Source: JAALLB01 sp964502215 (lineage in GTDB: Bacteria > Pseudomonadota > Alphaproteobacteria > Rhizobiales > Rhizobiaceae). From it: a DNA stretch of 64,000 nucleotides. The notes below the pieces were generated by a model. The model was not told where the DNA came from. It worked only from the letters and a program-made list of their open reading frames with translations, and searched no databases. Shown here in pieces: positions 9,065 to 18,509 of this stretch. Numbering within the stretch: the stretch's first letter is position 1; the number at the start of each line of letters is the position of its first letter. A program made the position numbers and the translations under genes. Where the stretch lies: the NCBI GenBank assembly GCA_964502215.1, contig CAZCUN010000008.1:10479-74478 (forward strand), in the 5' to 3' direction.

Positions 9065-9868
9065 CTAGCTATCCCGATCTAGCCTTGGTGTGCAAAGCGC
9101 CCGTCCATCAGCAGCATTTATAAAATCTAAAATTGCTTTAACAATCTCATCGTCGCCCAATTCCTCTTGCACCGACTTGACAGCATCTACTATTGCTTTT
9201 TCGCCTGAAAATAGAACTTTAAAAGCTTTACGACATTTGTGAATGCTATCTCGCTCAACACCAGATCTCTTCATGCCGATTAGATTAAGTCCACCTAAAT
9301 ACGCTCGGTTACCTAATGCCATACCATAAGGAATAATATCATTTTCAACACCTGCAAGCCCGCCTACAAAAGCGTTGTTACCAATACGGCAGAACTGATG
9401 AACCGCAGAGCCACCACCCATAATAACATTGTTACCAACTTTACAGTGCCCCGCCACTAAAACACCATTTGAAAAAATTACATTATTACCAATCCGACAA
9501 TCGTGTGCTACATGCGAGTTTGCAAGAAAGAAGCAATTATTACCAATAGTGGTTTTAGAATCATCTCCTTCCGTTCCTGGGTTGATTGTAACCCCTTCCC
9601 GAATTGTGCAATTTTCTCCAATTGTTAGAGAGTTAGCCTCACCGTGAAATTTCAAGTCTTGCGGTTCATGCCCAATAGACGCAAAAGGAAATATTTTTGC
9701 ATTTGCAGCAATTGTTGTATTGCCTGAAATTGAAACATGAGAATGCAAAATAGTGTTTGCACCTAACTTTACATCTGGCCCGATATGGCAAAATGGCCCA
9801 ATCGTTGCGCTTTCACCAATATCAGCACCATCTTCTATAACAGCACTTGAATGAATATTTGACCCCAT
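9065..9868 (-). CDS. lpxA: UDP-N-acetylglucosamine O-acyltransferase
   Basis: LpxA transfers a 3-hydroxyacyl chain from ACP to UDP-GlcNAc, the first step of lipid A synthesis. The 267-aa protein is built of hexapeptide repeats forming a left-handed beta helix (starting IHSSAVIEDGADIGESATIG) with a helical C-terminal part. The catalytic-base His is in the HVAHDCRIGNN region. The ATG shares one base with the fabZ stop (TAATG), which implies coupled translation. Confidence 0.96.
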   Translation of the reverse strand: MGSNIHSSAVIEDGADIGESATIGPFCHIGPDVKLGANTILHSHVSISGNTTIAANAKIFPFASIGHEPQDLKFHGEANSLTIGENCTIREGVTINPGTEGDDSKTTIGNNCFFLANSHVAHDCRIGNNVIFSNGVLVAGHCKVGNNVIMGGGSAVHQFCRIGNNAFVGGLAGVENDIIPYGMALGNRAYLGGLNLIGMKRSGVERDSIHKCRKAFKVLFSGEKAIVDAVKSVQEELGDDEIVKAILDFINAADGRALCTPRLDRDS

Positions 9869-10332
9869 TACGTTCTATCTTCCGGACTAACCATCATTGC
9901 ACCAATTTCTGCTTCTGCCGCTTTTTCAACACCAACATAAGCCTCACAATGGTACTTAAAAATATTTCCACGTTGTTTTTTCTTAGAGACACGTAACTCC
10001 AATACATCGCCAGGAACGACAGGACGTCTAAATTTAGCTCCATCAATTGTCATGAAGTATACAAGCTTACGTTCACCCTCAGAGTTTTGCTTTGCACAAA
10101 TTGCACCAGCAGTTTGTGCCATTGCTTCGACAATCAACACGCCTGGCATAATCGGATCATTTGGGAAATGTCCTGCAAAATGAGGTTCATTAAAAGTTAC
10201 ATTTTTTATACCAATAGCTGACATATCCGAATTCACATCGATAATGCGATCTATCAACAAAAAGGGATAGCGATGCGGTAGAAGCTTGAAAAGCTCTTTG
10301 ATTTGAATCAAGCCTAAATTTTCTTCGCTCAT
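9868..10332 (-). CDS. fabZ: 3-hydroxyacyl-ACP dehydratase FabZ
   Basis: FabZ dehydrates 3-hydroxyacyl-ACP in fatty acid elongation and competes with LpxA and LpxD for the same substrate pool, which explains its position between them. The 154-aa hot-dog-fold protein carries LLPHRYPFLLIDRI at residues 17-30, the active-site His in FNEPHFAGHFPNDPIMPGV and the Glu in VLIVEAMAQ. Spacing to lpxD is 5 bp. Confidence 0.96.
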   Translation of the reverse strand: MSEENLGLIQIKELFKLLPHRYPFLLIDRIIDVNSDMSAIGIKNVTFNEPHFAGHFPNDPIMPGVLIVEAMAQTAGAICAKQNSEGERKLVYFMTIDGAKFRRPVVPGDVLELRVSKKKQRGNIFKYHCEAYVGVEKAAEAEIGAMMVSPEDRT

Positions 10333-10337
10333 AAAAG

Positions 10338-11378
10338 TTAGCCTTTCTTATTTTTTCTATCGCGTTTATCTGCAAGCATAATTTTAGCGGCTTGGCGCAT
10401 CCATTTTGATGCGGCTATGGCTGGATAGCCCATTACTTTTTCGCCAGGAGCAACATCACCATGTACACCAGAGCCGCCACCAACTTGCGCACCATCACCA
10501 ATCTTTGTATGGCCAACAATACCTGCTTGACCTGCGACAACAACGTAATCGCCTAATGTAGCGCTACCTGAAATCCCTACAAGACCAACAATAACACAAT
10601 GCCTACCAATTGTTGCATTGTGTCCGATTTGGACAAGGTTATCGATCTTTGAGCCTTCACCTATAACGGTATCGCGATTTGCGCCACGGTCAACCGTTGA
10701 ATTTGCACCTATTTCTACTTTATCTTGAATAATAACTCGTCCAATTTGCGGTACTTTATGGTGACCGCCTGCGCCCATGGCAAAACCGAAACCATCTTGC
10801 CCAATTTGTACGCCATTATGAATAATTACATTATCGCCAACATATGCATTTACCACGGTTGCATTTGAACCAACGGTTGTATTTCTACCAATTTGAACAT
10901 CAGAGCCAATCACAGCATTCGATAAAATCACACTGCCAGCACCAATTGATGCGCGTGCTCCAATTACTGCGCCTGCTTCAATTGTAACATTATCTTCTAT
11001 TGAAGCATTTTTACCAATGATGGCATTATCAGACAGCCCTTCTTCACCCAATATGGGCTGAGGACGCATTGCTGTTGGGTATAAAAGTGTAATGGCCTGA
11101 CCATACGCTTTATAAGGTGTAGGATGAACAAGACCAACAATATGACTAGGGAGTTGGTCAATATGCTTTTCAGAGCAGAAAACTGCACTTGCATTAGTAT
11201 CTGATAAATATTTTAGATACTTAGGATTATCGATAAATGAAATTTGGCCAGTTGTAGCATTCTCAATTGGAGAAGCACCGTTAATCATTTTATCTTGCGC
11301 GTTATCACCATTATGAATGGTTGCTTCGCATGCATGACCAATATCTTCTATTGAAATAGAAGTGGGTTTAAAAAACAT
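10338..11378 (-). CDS. lpxD: UDP-3-O-(3-hydroxyacyl)glucosamine N-acyltransferase
   Basis: LpxD adds the second (N-linked) 3-hydroxyacyl chain in lipid A synthesis. The N-terminal uridine-binding domain (about 1-100) is followed by about ten hexapeptide repeats. The active-site His motif is in NLVQIGHNATIG and the C-terminus is helical (ASKWMRQAAKIM). I use ATG 11378, which has a purine-rich SD (GGTGGGA) six bases upstream; a GTG at 11390 would add four residues. bamA lies 60 bp upstream. The ompH/skp chaperone gene often found between bamA and lpxD is absent here. Confidence 0.95.
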   Translation of the reverse strand: MFFKPTSISIEDIGHACEATIHNGDNAQDKMINGASPIENATTGQISFIDNPKYLKYLSDTNASAVFCSEKHIDQLPSHIVGLVHPTPYKAYGQAITLLYPTAMRPQPILGEEGLSDNAIIGKNASIEDNVTIEAGAVIGARASIGAGSVILSNAVIGSDVQIGRNTTVGSNATVVNAYVGDNVIIHNGVQIGQDGFGFAMGAGGHHKVPQIGRVIIQDKVEIGANSTVDRGANRDTVIGEGSKIDNLVQIGHNATIGRHCVIVGLVGISGSATLGDYVVVAGQAGIVGHTKIGDGAQVGGGSGVHGDVAPGEKVMGYPAIAASKWMRQAAKIMLADKRDRKNKKG

Positions 11379-11438
11379 AATTAATCCCACCCCTCACACT
11401 ATGACTAAACTGGGTTTTATTTGACAATCAAAATTGAA

Positions 11439-13922
11439 CTAGAATGCGGTGCTAACACCAAAATTAAATTCTTCGATATCGTCAAATTCCTCTTCAGCAA
11501 TCGGTATCGCATAATCAACGCGAAGTGGACCAAATGGTGATGCCCATAAAACACTTGCACCAACAGAAGCACGAATTGAGTCACTATCAATTTGGTCTAT
11601 TTGTGCCGCAGATAAACCAGTATTATTATTGGCGCCCACGTTAGCATCAACAATTTTAGAGATTGCCGGATCACCAACATTATACAATTGACCAGCATCA
11701 GCAAAGAACGCACCACGTAAACCTGCTGAACGAGGAACGAATGGTAGTGGGAAGATCACTTCTGCGGTAGCATTCCAGAATGTACGTCCACCTAATGGAT
11801 CGCCCGTGATTGGATCACGTGGACCAAAACCAAATGAATCGAAGCCACGAACAATGTTTTGGCGTGCTTGGAAATTATCAAGTGTTCTAAAGTTAGTATT
11901 GTTATCTTCACCAAACACCTCAACATGGCCACCACGCAAGCGTCCGAATAAGATGATATCCTCTTCTTCAGCTAGAGTGTGATAAGCAGCAACCGAAGCC
12001 TCTGTAGACAGATAATTTGCGTCGCCACCCAATCCAAAATACGTCTGCGAAAATGTTGCACGGATACCTTCACGTGGCTGTCTTTGGTTATCAAATGTGT
12101 TGTATACAAAAGCGTAACCCACGCCAGATGAAATAAAGTCACCCTGAGTTGCATCAACACTGTCTACGAGCGCAGCAGAAAGTTCGCCAACGCGGTTGCC
12201 TTGCTCGCCATCTGTGTTTGGATCATCAATAGGTGTTTCAATAACAGCAGGCGATGGATCAAGTAAAAGGTTCGATATGACCGTATTGCTACTTCTATAC
12301 GTATAAAAAACACTCGAATTTAAATTCTCAGTTAAAGGCAAACCAAATGTGACTGTGGCACTGTCCGTATCGACCGAATATTGACGTTCGTCAGTTGCAT
12401 CAGTTCTGGTTGACTGAAGACCAATGCCTGCAGATACGCGTGAACCAAGAAAATATGGTTCTGTGAAATTAAACCCATATTGATCATCATCATCTGAACC
12501 GCGGTAACTAGCACGAATAAATTGTCCGCGCCCTAAGAAGTTTCTTTCAGTAAACGACACATCACCCGATGCGCCACCACTAGAAGAGAAGCCACCAGAA
12601 ACAGCGAAATCACCAGTAGATCTTTCTTGTACGTTGACAATCAAGATAATGCGGTCAGCTGACGAACCCGGGCGTGTTGATACATTAACAGCATCAAAGA
12701 AGCCAAGACCTTGAATTCTATCACGCGTTTTTTGAACCAAAACACGATTGTATGCATCGCCTTCAGAAATTTCAAACTCACGACGAATTACATAGTCACG
12801 AGTACGGTCGTTACCAATAATGCGAATATCTTCAATAAAGACACGGGCGCCTTCATCAATCAGGTATGTAACGTCAATTGTGTTTGTTTCAAAATTACGG
12901 TTACCGCGTGGTACAACTTCAACAAAAGCAAAACCTTCTTCAGCAACACGTTCTGTGATTGAAACTACAGTGTCTTCTACGTTTCTAGCGTTATAAAAAT
13001 CACCGTTACGCGTCTCAATTAAACGGTCTAGATCAACATTCTCAATACCATTTATAGAACTTTCGATTGCAACATTACCAAATGTGTAACGAACACCTTC
13101 TTCCATAGTAATTGTAACGTTATATTCATTTTCTTCATCATCAAGCACAGCTTGAGTTGATATAACTTGAAAGTCTGCAAACCCTTTGTTTTGGTAAAAG
13201 CGTCTAAGTAATTCTTCATCTGAATTAAGGCGATTAGGGTCGTAAATATCTGACGTTTGAAGGAAACCAAGAAGGCCAGTTTCTTTTGTTGTAATGAGAT
13301 CTGCTAAACGGCGATCAGAAAAAGTATCATTACCAATGAAATCAATACTTTTAATTTTAGTCTTAGCACCTTCATTTACTCGATAAATGACGTTCACACG
13401 GTTATTAGCAAGAGGAAGCACTTCATATGAAACATCTGCATCTTGTCTACCTACACGTGCATAGGCTTGCTTAATTTGTTCCACATCAGAAGCTGCTTGT
13501 TCGTCGCTATAAATACTTTGTGCGCGCAATCTAGCAACGTTCACAAGAACTTCATCTTTAAGGCGGTTGTTACCTTCAAAAGAAACTTTGTTAACAGTGC
13601 CATTTTCTTCAACATCAACAACAAGTGATGACCCTTGGCGGAAAATACTAACATCACCAAATAGGCCTGTTGCAAAAAGCGCCTTAACAGAATCATCAAT
13701 ATCAAAGTCGTTAAAGCTCTGCCCTGGCTTAATTGTTAGATAAGACGCGACAATTTCGTCATCGATACGTTGATTGCCTCTAACATCAATATTGCTAACA
13801 ACAGCAGCTTGCGCAATTGAAACAAAGCTATTTGATGTTAAAGCACCTGTAAAAACAGAAACAAAAGATAGAGATAGCGATAAAAACGCTATTTTAATTA
13901 TATTATTCAGTCTCATAGTCAT
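11439..13922 (-). CDS. bamA: Outer membrane protein assembly factor BamA
   Basis: BamA is the core of the BAM complex that inserts beta-barrel proteins in the outer membrane. The 827-aa protein has a signal peptide (residues 1-39, ending AQAA), POTRA domains starting at VVSNIDVRGNQRIDDE to about residue 370, then a C-terminal Omp85 barrel. The RGF motif region is seen in NIVRGFDSFGFGPRD and the last residue is Phe (FNFGVSTAF), as expected for a BAM substrate signal. ATG at 13922 or 13916 are both possible. It is preceded by a 318-bp gap after rseP, so it may have its own promoter. Confidence 0.96.
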   Translation of the reverse strand: MTMRLNNIIKIAFLSLSLSFVSVFTGALTSNSFVSIAQAAVVSNIDVRGNQRIDDEIVASYLTIKPGQSFNDFDIDDSVKALFATGLFGDVSIFRQGSSLVVDVEENGTVNKVSFEGNNRLKDEVLVNVARLRAQSIYSDEQAASDVEQIKQAYARVGRQDADVSYEVLPLANNRVNVIYRVNEGAKTKIKSIDFIGNDTFSDRRLADLITTKETGLLGFLQTSDIYDPNRLNSDEELLRRFYQNKGFADFQVISTQAVLDDEENEYNVTITMEEGVRYTFGNVAIESSINGIENVDLDRLIETRNGDFYNARNVEDTVVSITERVAEEGFAFVEVVPRGNRNFETNTIDVTYLIDEGARVFIEDIRIIGNDRTRDYVIRREFEISEGDAYNRVLVQKTRDRIQGLGFFDAVNVSTRPGSSADRIILIVNVQERSTGDFAVSGGFSSSGGASGDVSFTERNFLGRGQFIRASYRGSDDDDQYGFNFTEPYFLGSRVSAGIGLQSTRTDATDERQYSVDTDSATVTFGLPLTENLNSSVFYTYRSSNTVISNLLLDPSPAVIETPIDDPNTDGEQGNRVGELSAALVDSVDATQGDFISSGVGYAFVYNTFDNQRQPREGIRATFSQTYFGLGGDANYLSTEASVAAYHTLAEEEDIILFGRLRGGHVEVFGEDNNTNFRTLDNFQARQNIVRGFDSFGFGPRDPITGDPLGGRTFWNATAEVIFPLPFVPRSAGLRGAFFADAGQLYNVGDPAISKIVDANVGANNNTGLSAAQIDQIDSDSIRASVGASVLWASPFGPLRVDYAIPIAEEEFDDIEEFNFGVSTAF

Positions 13923-14240
13923 CCCGATATTCTTTTCCGCGATCTCATAGGCACATAAATCCTGAATAATACAGAATCTATATAATTAATAAACCTTTTA
14001 CAGAGTTTTCCCCATTGCGCAACCATTTGCAGCTATTTTAACCCCTACTTATTTCTATTTTGCCAGACTGTTGCTTAGATAACCAACATATTTGTTTTTC
14101 TTAGTTAATAAAAAACAATTTCTTTTACAAAACATAACAAGAAACGTTGAAATCTATAACTAGAGCTTAGCAAATAAACTTCAGCCTTCTTGAGGTGTAA
14201 ATAAGGCTAAAACCTGATAAAAAATCAAAAAAACAAGGAA
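13923..14240. other. Gene-free stretch between rseP and bamA
   Basis: This 318-bp AT-rich region holds no convincing reading frame on either strand. It should carry the bamA promoter. Near the rseP end there is a weak 6-bp hairpin (AGCCTT 14183-14188 with AAGGCT 14203-14208) that could end rseP transcription. I could not identify a clear -35/-10 pair. Confidence 0.5.
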
Positions 14241-15389
14241 TTAGCTAAAAAACTCTCTCACGACATCATTATTGGTAGCGAAGAGCATTAAGCCCATCAG
14301 CAAAATAAATCCGAATCTGAAGGATAGTTCTTGGATTCGCGCATCTACAGGTTTTCCGAACATTGCTTCGTATGCATAAAATACTAAATGTCCGCCATCT
14401 AAAATTGGAATCGGGAACAAGTTCAACAGACCAATACTAACGGAGAGTATGGCTGTTAGAATAATAACATTTTGAACGCCTTCGCTCCAAAAATCACTAA
14501 CTGTATTTGCAATACCAATAGGCCCACTAATTTGATCAGCGGATTCACGCCCGGTGAAAATACCTTTTATGTATTGTAGCGTTCTTTTCACCACGAAGTA
14601 GGTTTCATATGTCCCTGCTCCCAAAGCTTCTACGAATCCGTATTCTTTTTTGCGGACATTAGCATCCTCAGATGTACTTGAGATACCCAGCAAGCCTATT
14701 TGTCGCTTATTACCAAAGCGATCTACGCGCTCAGATAGTTTTGGGGTCACTGGAATATCAACGTCTTTGCCACTGCGTTTAACAGTTATTACCATCTCAA
14801 TACCATGATTAGGCGCAACAGCCCTTGGAATATCGGAGAAACTGGTTACTTCCTCACCATCAATTTTGTAGATGACATCCCCTTTTTGGAAGCCTGCCTC
14901 TGCTGCTGCGCTATCTTCTAAAACTTCTGAAACAACCGGATCGCTTACATAGCGGCCAACAAAATAGAAACTACCTGTAAAGATAAGAATGGCTAATATG
15001 AAATTTGCGATAGGCCCTGCGGCAACAACGGCTGCTTTTTGACCTATACGCTTGTGTTCAAAACGCCCTGCTCTTTCTCTTTCGCTAAGTTGCTCTTCTT
15101 CACCTTCAAAGTCTGGCATAGAGGCTGCATTCGCATCACCTAAAAATTTGACATAGCCGCCTAATGGAATTGCACAAACCTTCCATCGACAATTGTTTTT
15201 ATCATTAAAACCAAACAGTTCTGGGCCAAAACCAATTGAAAATGCTTCACAATCGACACCATTCCAACGTGCAACCAGATAATGACCAAGCTCGTGAATA
15301 AACACGACAACTGTTAAAACAACAACAAATCTCAAAATAATCAGAAGCAAGCCAAGGCCACCATCTGCAATGCTTGATAAAAATTCCAT
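14241..15389 (-). CDS. rseP: RIP zinc metalloprotease RseP (site-2 protease)
   Basis: RseP is an intramembrane protease that cleaves anti-sigma factors and leftover signal peptides. The zinc motif HELGH is at residues 32-36 inside the first membrane helix. A PDZ domain (VVSEVLEDSAAAEAGFQKGDVIYKIDG region, about 145-230) faces the periplasm. The third zinc ligand is in NLFPIPILDGGH near the C-terminus, followed by a last membrane helix. Its 382 aa is shorter than E. coli RseP (450 aa) because only one PDZ domain is present, which is common in alphaproteobacteria. The upstream neighbour is cdsA; dxr, usually between them, is missing. Confidence 0.95.
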   Translation of the reverse strand: MEFLSSIADGGLGLLLIILRFVVVLTVVVFIHELGHYLVARWNGVDCEAFSIGFGPELFGFNDKNNCRWKVCAIPLGGYVKFLGDANAASMPDFEGEEEQLSERERAGRFEHKRIGQKAAVVAAGPIANFILAILIFTGSFYFVGRYVSDPVVSEVLEDSAAAEAGFQKGDVIYKIDGEEVTSFSDIPRAVAPNHGIEMVITVKRSGKDVDIPVTPKLSERVDRFGNKRQIGLLGISSTSEDANVRKKEYGFVEALGAGTYETYFVVKRTLQYIKGIFTGRESADQISGPIGIANTVSDFWSEGVQNVIILTAILSVSIGLLNLFPIPILDGGHLVFYAYEAMFGKPVDARIQELSFRFGFILLMGLMLFATNNDVVREFFS

Positions 15390-15450
15390 TAATTTCGCTT
15401 CCGATTAAATTTAAATTTGTTACTTTGAGTGCAGTAATACATAAGAGATT

Positions 15451-16338
15451 TTATGGCTTCAAGAAGGCATTTACAAATACAGTTGGCAAATCATTACTCA
15501 GGCCTTGTTGATAGCTTGAAAACAACGTTATGGCCCATAAAAAAACAGCCGCAACAACCAATCCATCGACCCTATCAAGCACGCCGCCGTGCCCTGGGAT
15601 AATTGAGCCTGAGTCTTTTATATTGAAATGTCGTTTTATAGAGGATTCCGCTAAATCGCCTAATTGAGAAACAATCGCTGTCAATAATATAATTATGAAA
15701 AACGTCAAAATTGGATCAAAGCCCGCAGCAACATCCACTAAATACGATAATATCAATGCTCCCACTAAACTACCAACAAATCCTGACCAAGTTTTATTGG
15801 GTGAAATACGCGGAGCAAGTTTGGGGCCGCCAATGGCGCGCCCTGAAAAATAAGCAAAGACATCCGCCCCCCAAACACAGAAATATAAAAGCAAGATAAC
15901 AATAAAACCGTTATAATTTTCCGAACGTAAATCACTCATCGCAAAAAACGGCAATGCAGCATACGCAAGTCCAATAGCAGCCCATATGGAGCGACTAAAC
16001 ATGAATTGCCAAAATGCTAAAACAACAAAACCTACTGCAAATATTATCAAAGCAGTTTTATGGTCACCAATGAGCCAAGAGATAATAATTAAACCGAGCG
16101 CAAGAAAGGCTACTATTCTATAAGAAAATGGCGTTGAGGCTGCACATAGACGATTAAACTCACGCAAAATCAAAAAAGCGATTACCGCCCATAAAAAAGC
16201 AAAAGTTTGCCCGCCAATCCAAGTGATTGTTAATACGATGACTGCAAGTATTATGGCGGAAATAATACGCAGTTTGAGTTCTTCACTCATAAATGGTTTT
16301 CTAGAGTTTACAGGTTGGTTATTAGTCGTGTTGTTCAC
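15451..16338 (-). CDS. cdsA: Phosphatidate cytidylyltransferase (CDP-diacylglycerol synthase)
   Basis: CdsA makes CDP-diacylglycerol from phosphatidic acid and CTP, the branch point for phospholipids. The 295-aa membrane protein has about eight hydrophobic helices and ends with the family signature SSIKRHFNIKDSGSIIPGHG followed by GVLDRVDG (the metal-binding Asp residues). The start given is a GTG overlapping the uppS stop (GTGA); an ATG at 16290 is an alternative that drops a polar 16-residue leader. Confidence 0.94.
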   Translation of the reverse strand: MNNTTNNQPVNSRKPFMSEELKLRIISAIILAVIVLTITWIGGQTFAFLWAVIAFLILREFNRLCAASTPFSYRIVAFLALGLIIISWLIGDHKTALIIFAVGFVVLAFWQFMFSRSIWAAIGLAYAALPFFAMSDLRSENYNGFIVILLLYFCVWGADVFAYFSGRAIGGPKLAPRISPNKTWSGFVGSLVGALILSYLVDVAAGFDPILTFFIIILLTAIVSQLGDLAESSIKRHFNIKDSGSIIPGHGGVLDRVDGLVVAAVFLWAITLFSSYQQGLSNDLPTVFVNAFLKP

Positions 16339-17090
16339 GAGCCAGTATCCATTACTAACCCACCAAATTTTCTTGTTCTGCTTTGATACGTTTTTATTGC
16401 CTCCTCCAGATCTTCACGAGAAAAATCTGGCCATAGGCAATCTAGGAAAACCATCTCTGAATAGGCAATTTGCCATAGTAGAAAATTAGACAAGCGAATT
16501 TCACCGCTTGTGCGAATTAATAAATCAGGATCAGGAATGCCTGCTGTATCCATATTATTGGATACAGTAACGTCTGTAATATCTTCTAAATTAATTTTGC
16601 CTGATACAACATCACCAGCGATGCGTTTGACTGCATCCGTGATTTCATCACGCCCGCCATAATTAAAGGCAATGATAAGCGTTTGTGCAGAATTTTCTTT
16701 TGTAAGGTTTTGAGCTTCGTCAAGAAGGTTTATAATGTCTTCAGGAACACCTTCTTTGCGCCCAATAACTTTAACACAGACATTGTTTTTATGAAGATCA
16801 GCAAGATCGCGGCGAATAAACATACGTAGAAGACTAAAGAGTTCTGTAATTTCAGCCTCAGGCCTACTCCAGTTCTCAGAAGAGAAGGAGTAAAGTGTTA
16901 AATATTCAACACCAAGATCACGCGCGGCTTTAACGGCTTCACGAACAGCCTCAACACCTTGTTTATGTCCAAGAGTTCGAGGCATACCGCGCTTTTGTGC
17001 CCAGCGGCCATTACCATCCATGATAATTGCCAAGTGGCGAGGAATTTCCCCGTCCAAGACATCAAAACTATGTGGAGCCGATTCAGTCAT
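16335..17090 (-). CDS. uppS: Undecaprenyl diphosphate synthase (di-trans,poly-cis)
   Basis: UppS extends farnesyl diphosphate with eight isoprene units to make the C55 carrier for peptidoglycan and O-antigen. The 251-aa protein has the catalytic Asp25 in IIMDGNGRWAQKRG, followed by GHKQGVEAVR. TLYSFSSENWSRP and the C-terminal RTSGEIRLSNFLLWQIAYSE are family hallmarks. It lies 6 bp downstream of frr and overlaps cdsA by 4 bp. Confidence 0.97.
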   Translation of the reverse strand: MTESAPHSFDVLDGEIPRHLAIIMDGNGRWAQKRGMPRTLGHKQGVEAVREAVKAARDLGVEYLTLYSFSSENWSRPEAEITELFSLLRMFIRRDLADLHKNNVCVKVIGRKEGVPEDIINLLDEAQNLTKENSAQTLIIAFNYGGRDEITDAVKRIAGDVVSGKINLEDITDVTVSNNMDTAGIPDPDLLIRTSGEIRLSNFLLWQIAYSEMVFLDCLWPDFSREDLEEAIKTYQSRTRKFGGLVMDTGS

Positions 17091-17096
17091 AAAGTT

Positions 17097-17660
17097 TTAG
17101 ACCTGCATGATTTCTGTTTCTTTAGCGCTTATGATTGTATCAACCTCTGCAATCATACCATCTGTAGATTTTTGAACCTGATCAGAAAACCCATGCGCAT
17201 CATCTTCCCCAATGTCACCATCTTTTTGAGCTTTCTTGATAGCATCCATACCATCACGACGCACATGACGAATAGAAACACGTGTTGTTTCTGCATATTG
17301 ATGAGCAATCTTTACAACTTCCTTGCGACGCTCTTCATTCATCTCAGGCATTGGAATGCGGAGATTTGTACCGTCCGTTACTGGATTAAGCCCAAGGTTG
17401 GATTCTCTAATTGCTTTTTCAACAGCACCAACCATACCTTTATCCCAGACTTGAATAGCAATCATTCTAGGCTCAGGAACAGAAACTGTTCCAACTTGAT
17501 TCATTGGCATTTGCTGGCCATAAGCATCAACCGTAATTGGATCAAGAATGTTTGCTGAGGCACGCCCTGTACGCAAACCTGCAAGGTCACTTTTTAAAGA
17601 TGTTAAGGCGCCATCCATACGGCGGTTTAAATCAGCTAAATCAATAGGGCTATCAGACAT
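17097..17660 (-). CDS. frr: Ribosome recycling factor
   Basis: RRF splits post-termination ribosomes together with EF-G. The 187-aa protein has the three-helix bundle and hinge domain of the family, with LRTGRASANILDPITVDAYG near residues 29-48 and the C-terminal helix VQKSTDGMIAEVDTIISAKE. The order pyrH-frr-uppS-cdsA is the standard bacterial one. The gap to pyrH is 24 bp. Confidence 0.97.
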   Translation of the reverse strand: MSDSPIDLADLNRRMDGALTSLKSDLAGLRTGRASANILDPITVDAYGQQMPMNQVGTVSVPEPRMIAIQVWDKGMVGAVEKAIRESNLGLNPVTDGTNLRIPMPEMNEERRKEVVKIAHQYAETTRVSIRHVRRDGMDAIKKAQKDGDIGEDDAHGFSDQVQKSTDGMIAEVDTIISAKETEIMQV

Positions 17661-17684
17661 TCTTTTTTCCTGTTTCTTTTTAGA

Positions 17685-18407
17685 TTACTTGGCGGTTACC
17701 GTAGTTGAACGGCCCTCACCTTTCAATATATTTGCAAAACCACCTTTTTGAGAAAGTGAAAATACCACAACAGGTATATTTGCATCTTTTGTTAAACTTA
17801 CCGCAGCTGCATCCATAACTTCAAGGCCACGGGATAATACTTCTGCATGTGTGATTGTATCAAATCGCTCTGCATTTGGGTCTTTTTGTGGATCTGCAGA
17901 ATAAATACCATCGACTTGAGTTGCCTTCAGTAGTGCATCACATTGCATTTCGCAGGCACGTAAAGCGGCGGCTGTATCTGTTGTAAAATATGGATTACCT
18001 GTACCACCCGCAAAAATAACAACCTTACCTTCCGCTTGATATTTTTCTGCCGCTCTTTGTGTAAAGGGTTCACAAACCTCTGCCATATCGATTGCTGATA
18101 AGACAACTGCTGGTACACCCATATCCACTAAAGCCATGCGTAGTGCAATTGCATTCATGACAGTCGCAAGCATTCCCATATGATCGCCAGAAACGCGGTC
18201 AGCACCTTTTGCAACTAACGCAACTCCGCGGAATATATTGCCACCACCAACAACAAGGCCGACTTGTGCGCCAAGCTCTATGCCTTGTTTAATATCTGAG
18301 CAAATGCGGCCAACGGTTTCAGGGTCAATCCCAAAGCCAGTATCACCCATCATTGCTTCACCAGAGACTTTTAATAAGACTTTTTTATATTTCAGCGCTG
18401 CAGACAT
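17685..18407 (-). CDS. pyrH: UMP kinase
   Basis: PyrH phosphorylates UMP to UDP in pyrimidine nucleotide synthesis. The 240-aa amino-acid-kinase fold protein starts YKKVLLKVSGEAMMGD and contains GLVVGGGNIFRG and GNPYFTTDTAAALRA, the phosphate- and nucleotide-binding loops. A hairpin lies in the 102-bp spacer after tsf and may adjust expression relative to the translation genes upstream. Confidence 0.97.
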   Translation of the reverse strand: MSAALKYKKVLLKVSGEAMMGDTGFGIDPETVGRICSDIKQGIELGAQVGLVVGGGNIFRGVALVAKGADRVSGDHMGMLATVMNAIALRMALVDMGVPAVVLSAIDMAEVCEPFTQRAAEKYQAEGKVVIFAGGTGNPYFTTDTAAALRACEMQCDALLKATQVDGIYSADPQKDPNAERFDTITHAEVLSRGLEVMDAAAVSLTKDANIPVVVFSLSQKGGFANILKGEGRSTTVTAK

Positions 18408-18446
18408 GAATCACTTACCCAATTAATTATTAATTTTGATACACGA

Positions 18447-18475
18447 AGGGCGTCCCGTTGTCACGAAACGCCCTG
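18447..18475 (-). promoter_or_regulatory. Inverted repeat (hairpin) between tsf and pyrH
   Basis: A 7-bp outer stem, AGGGCGT with ACGCCCT, contains a second inner pairing CGT/ACG around a GACA loop. There is no T run after it on the minus strand, so it is more likely an mRNA-stabilising or attenuating hairpin than a full terminator. Boundaries are accurate to a few bases. Confidence 0.5.
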
Positions 18476-18509
18476 CATAGTTTTTACTTAATTTTTTCGC
18501 AAAAAAGAA

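Noticed and set aside
13443..13628. Short + strand frames inside bamA (also 12711-12962)
   Set aside because: Shadows of the POTRA-coding region without start signals or homology.
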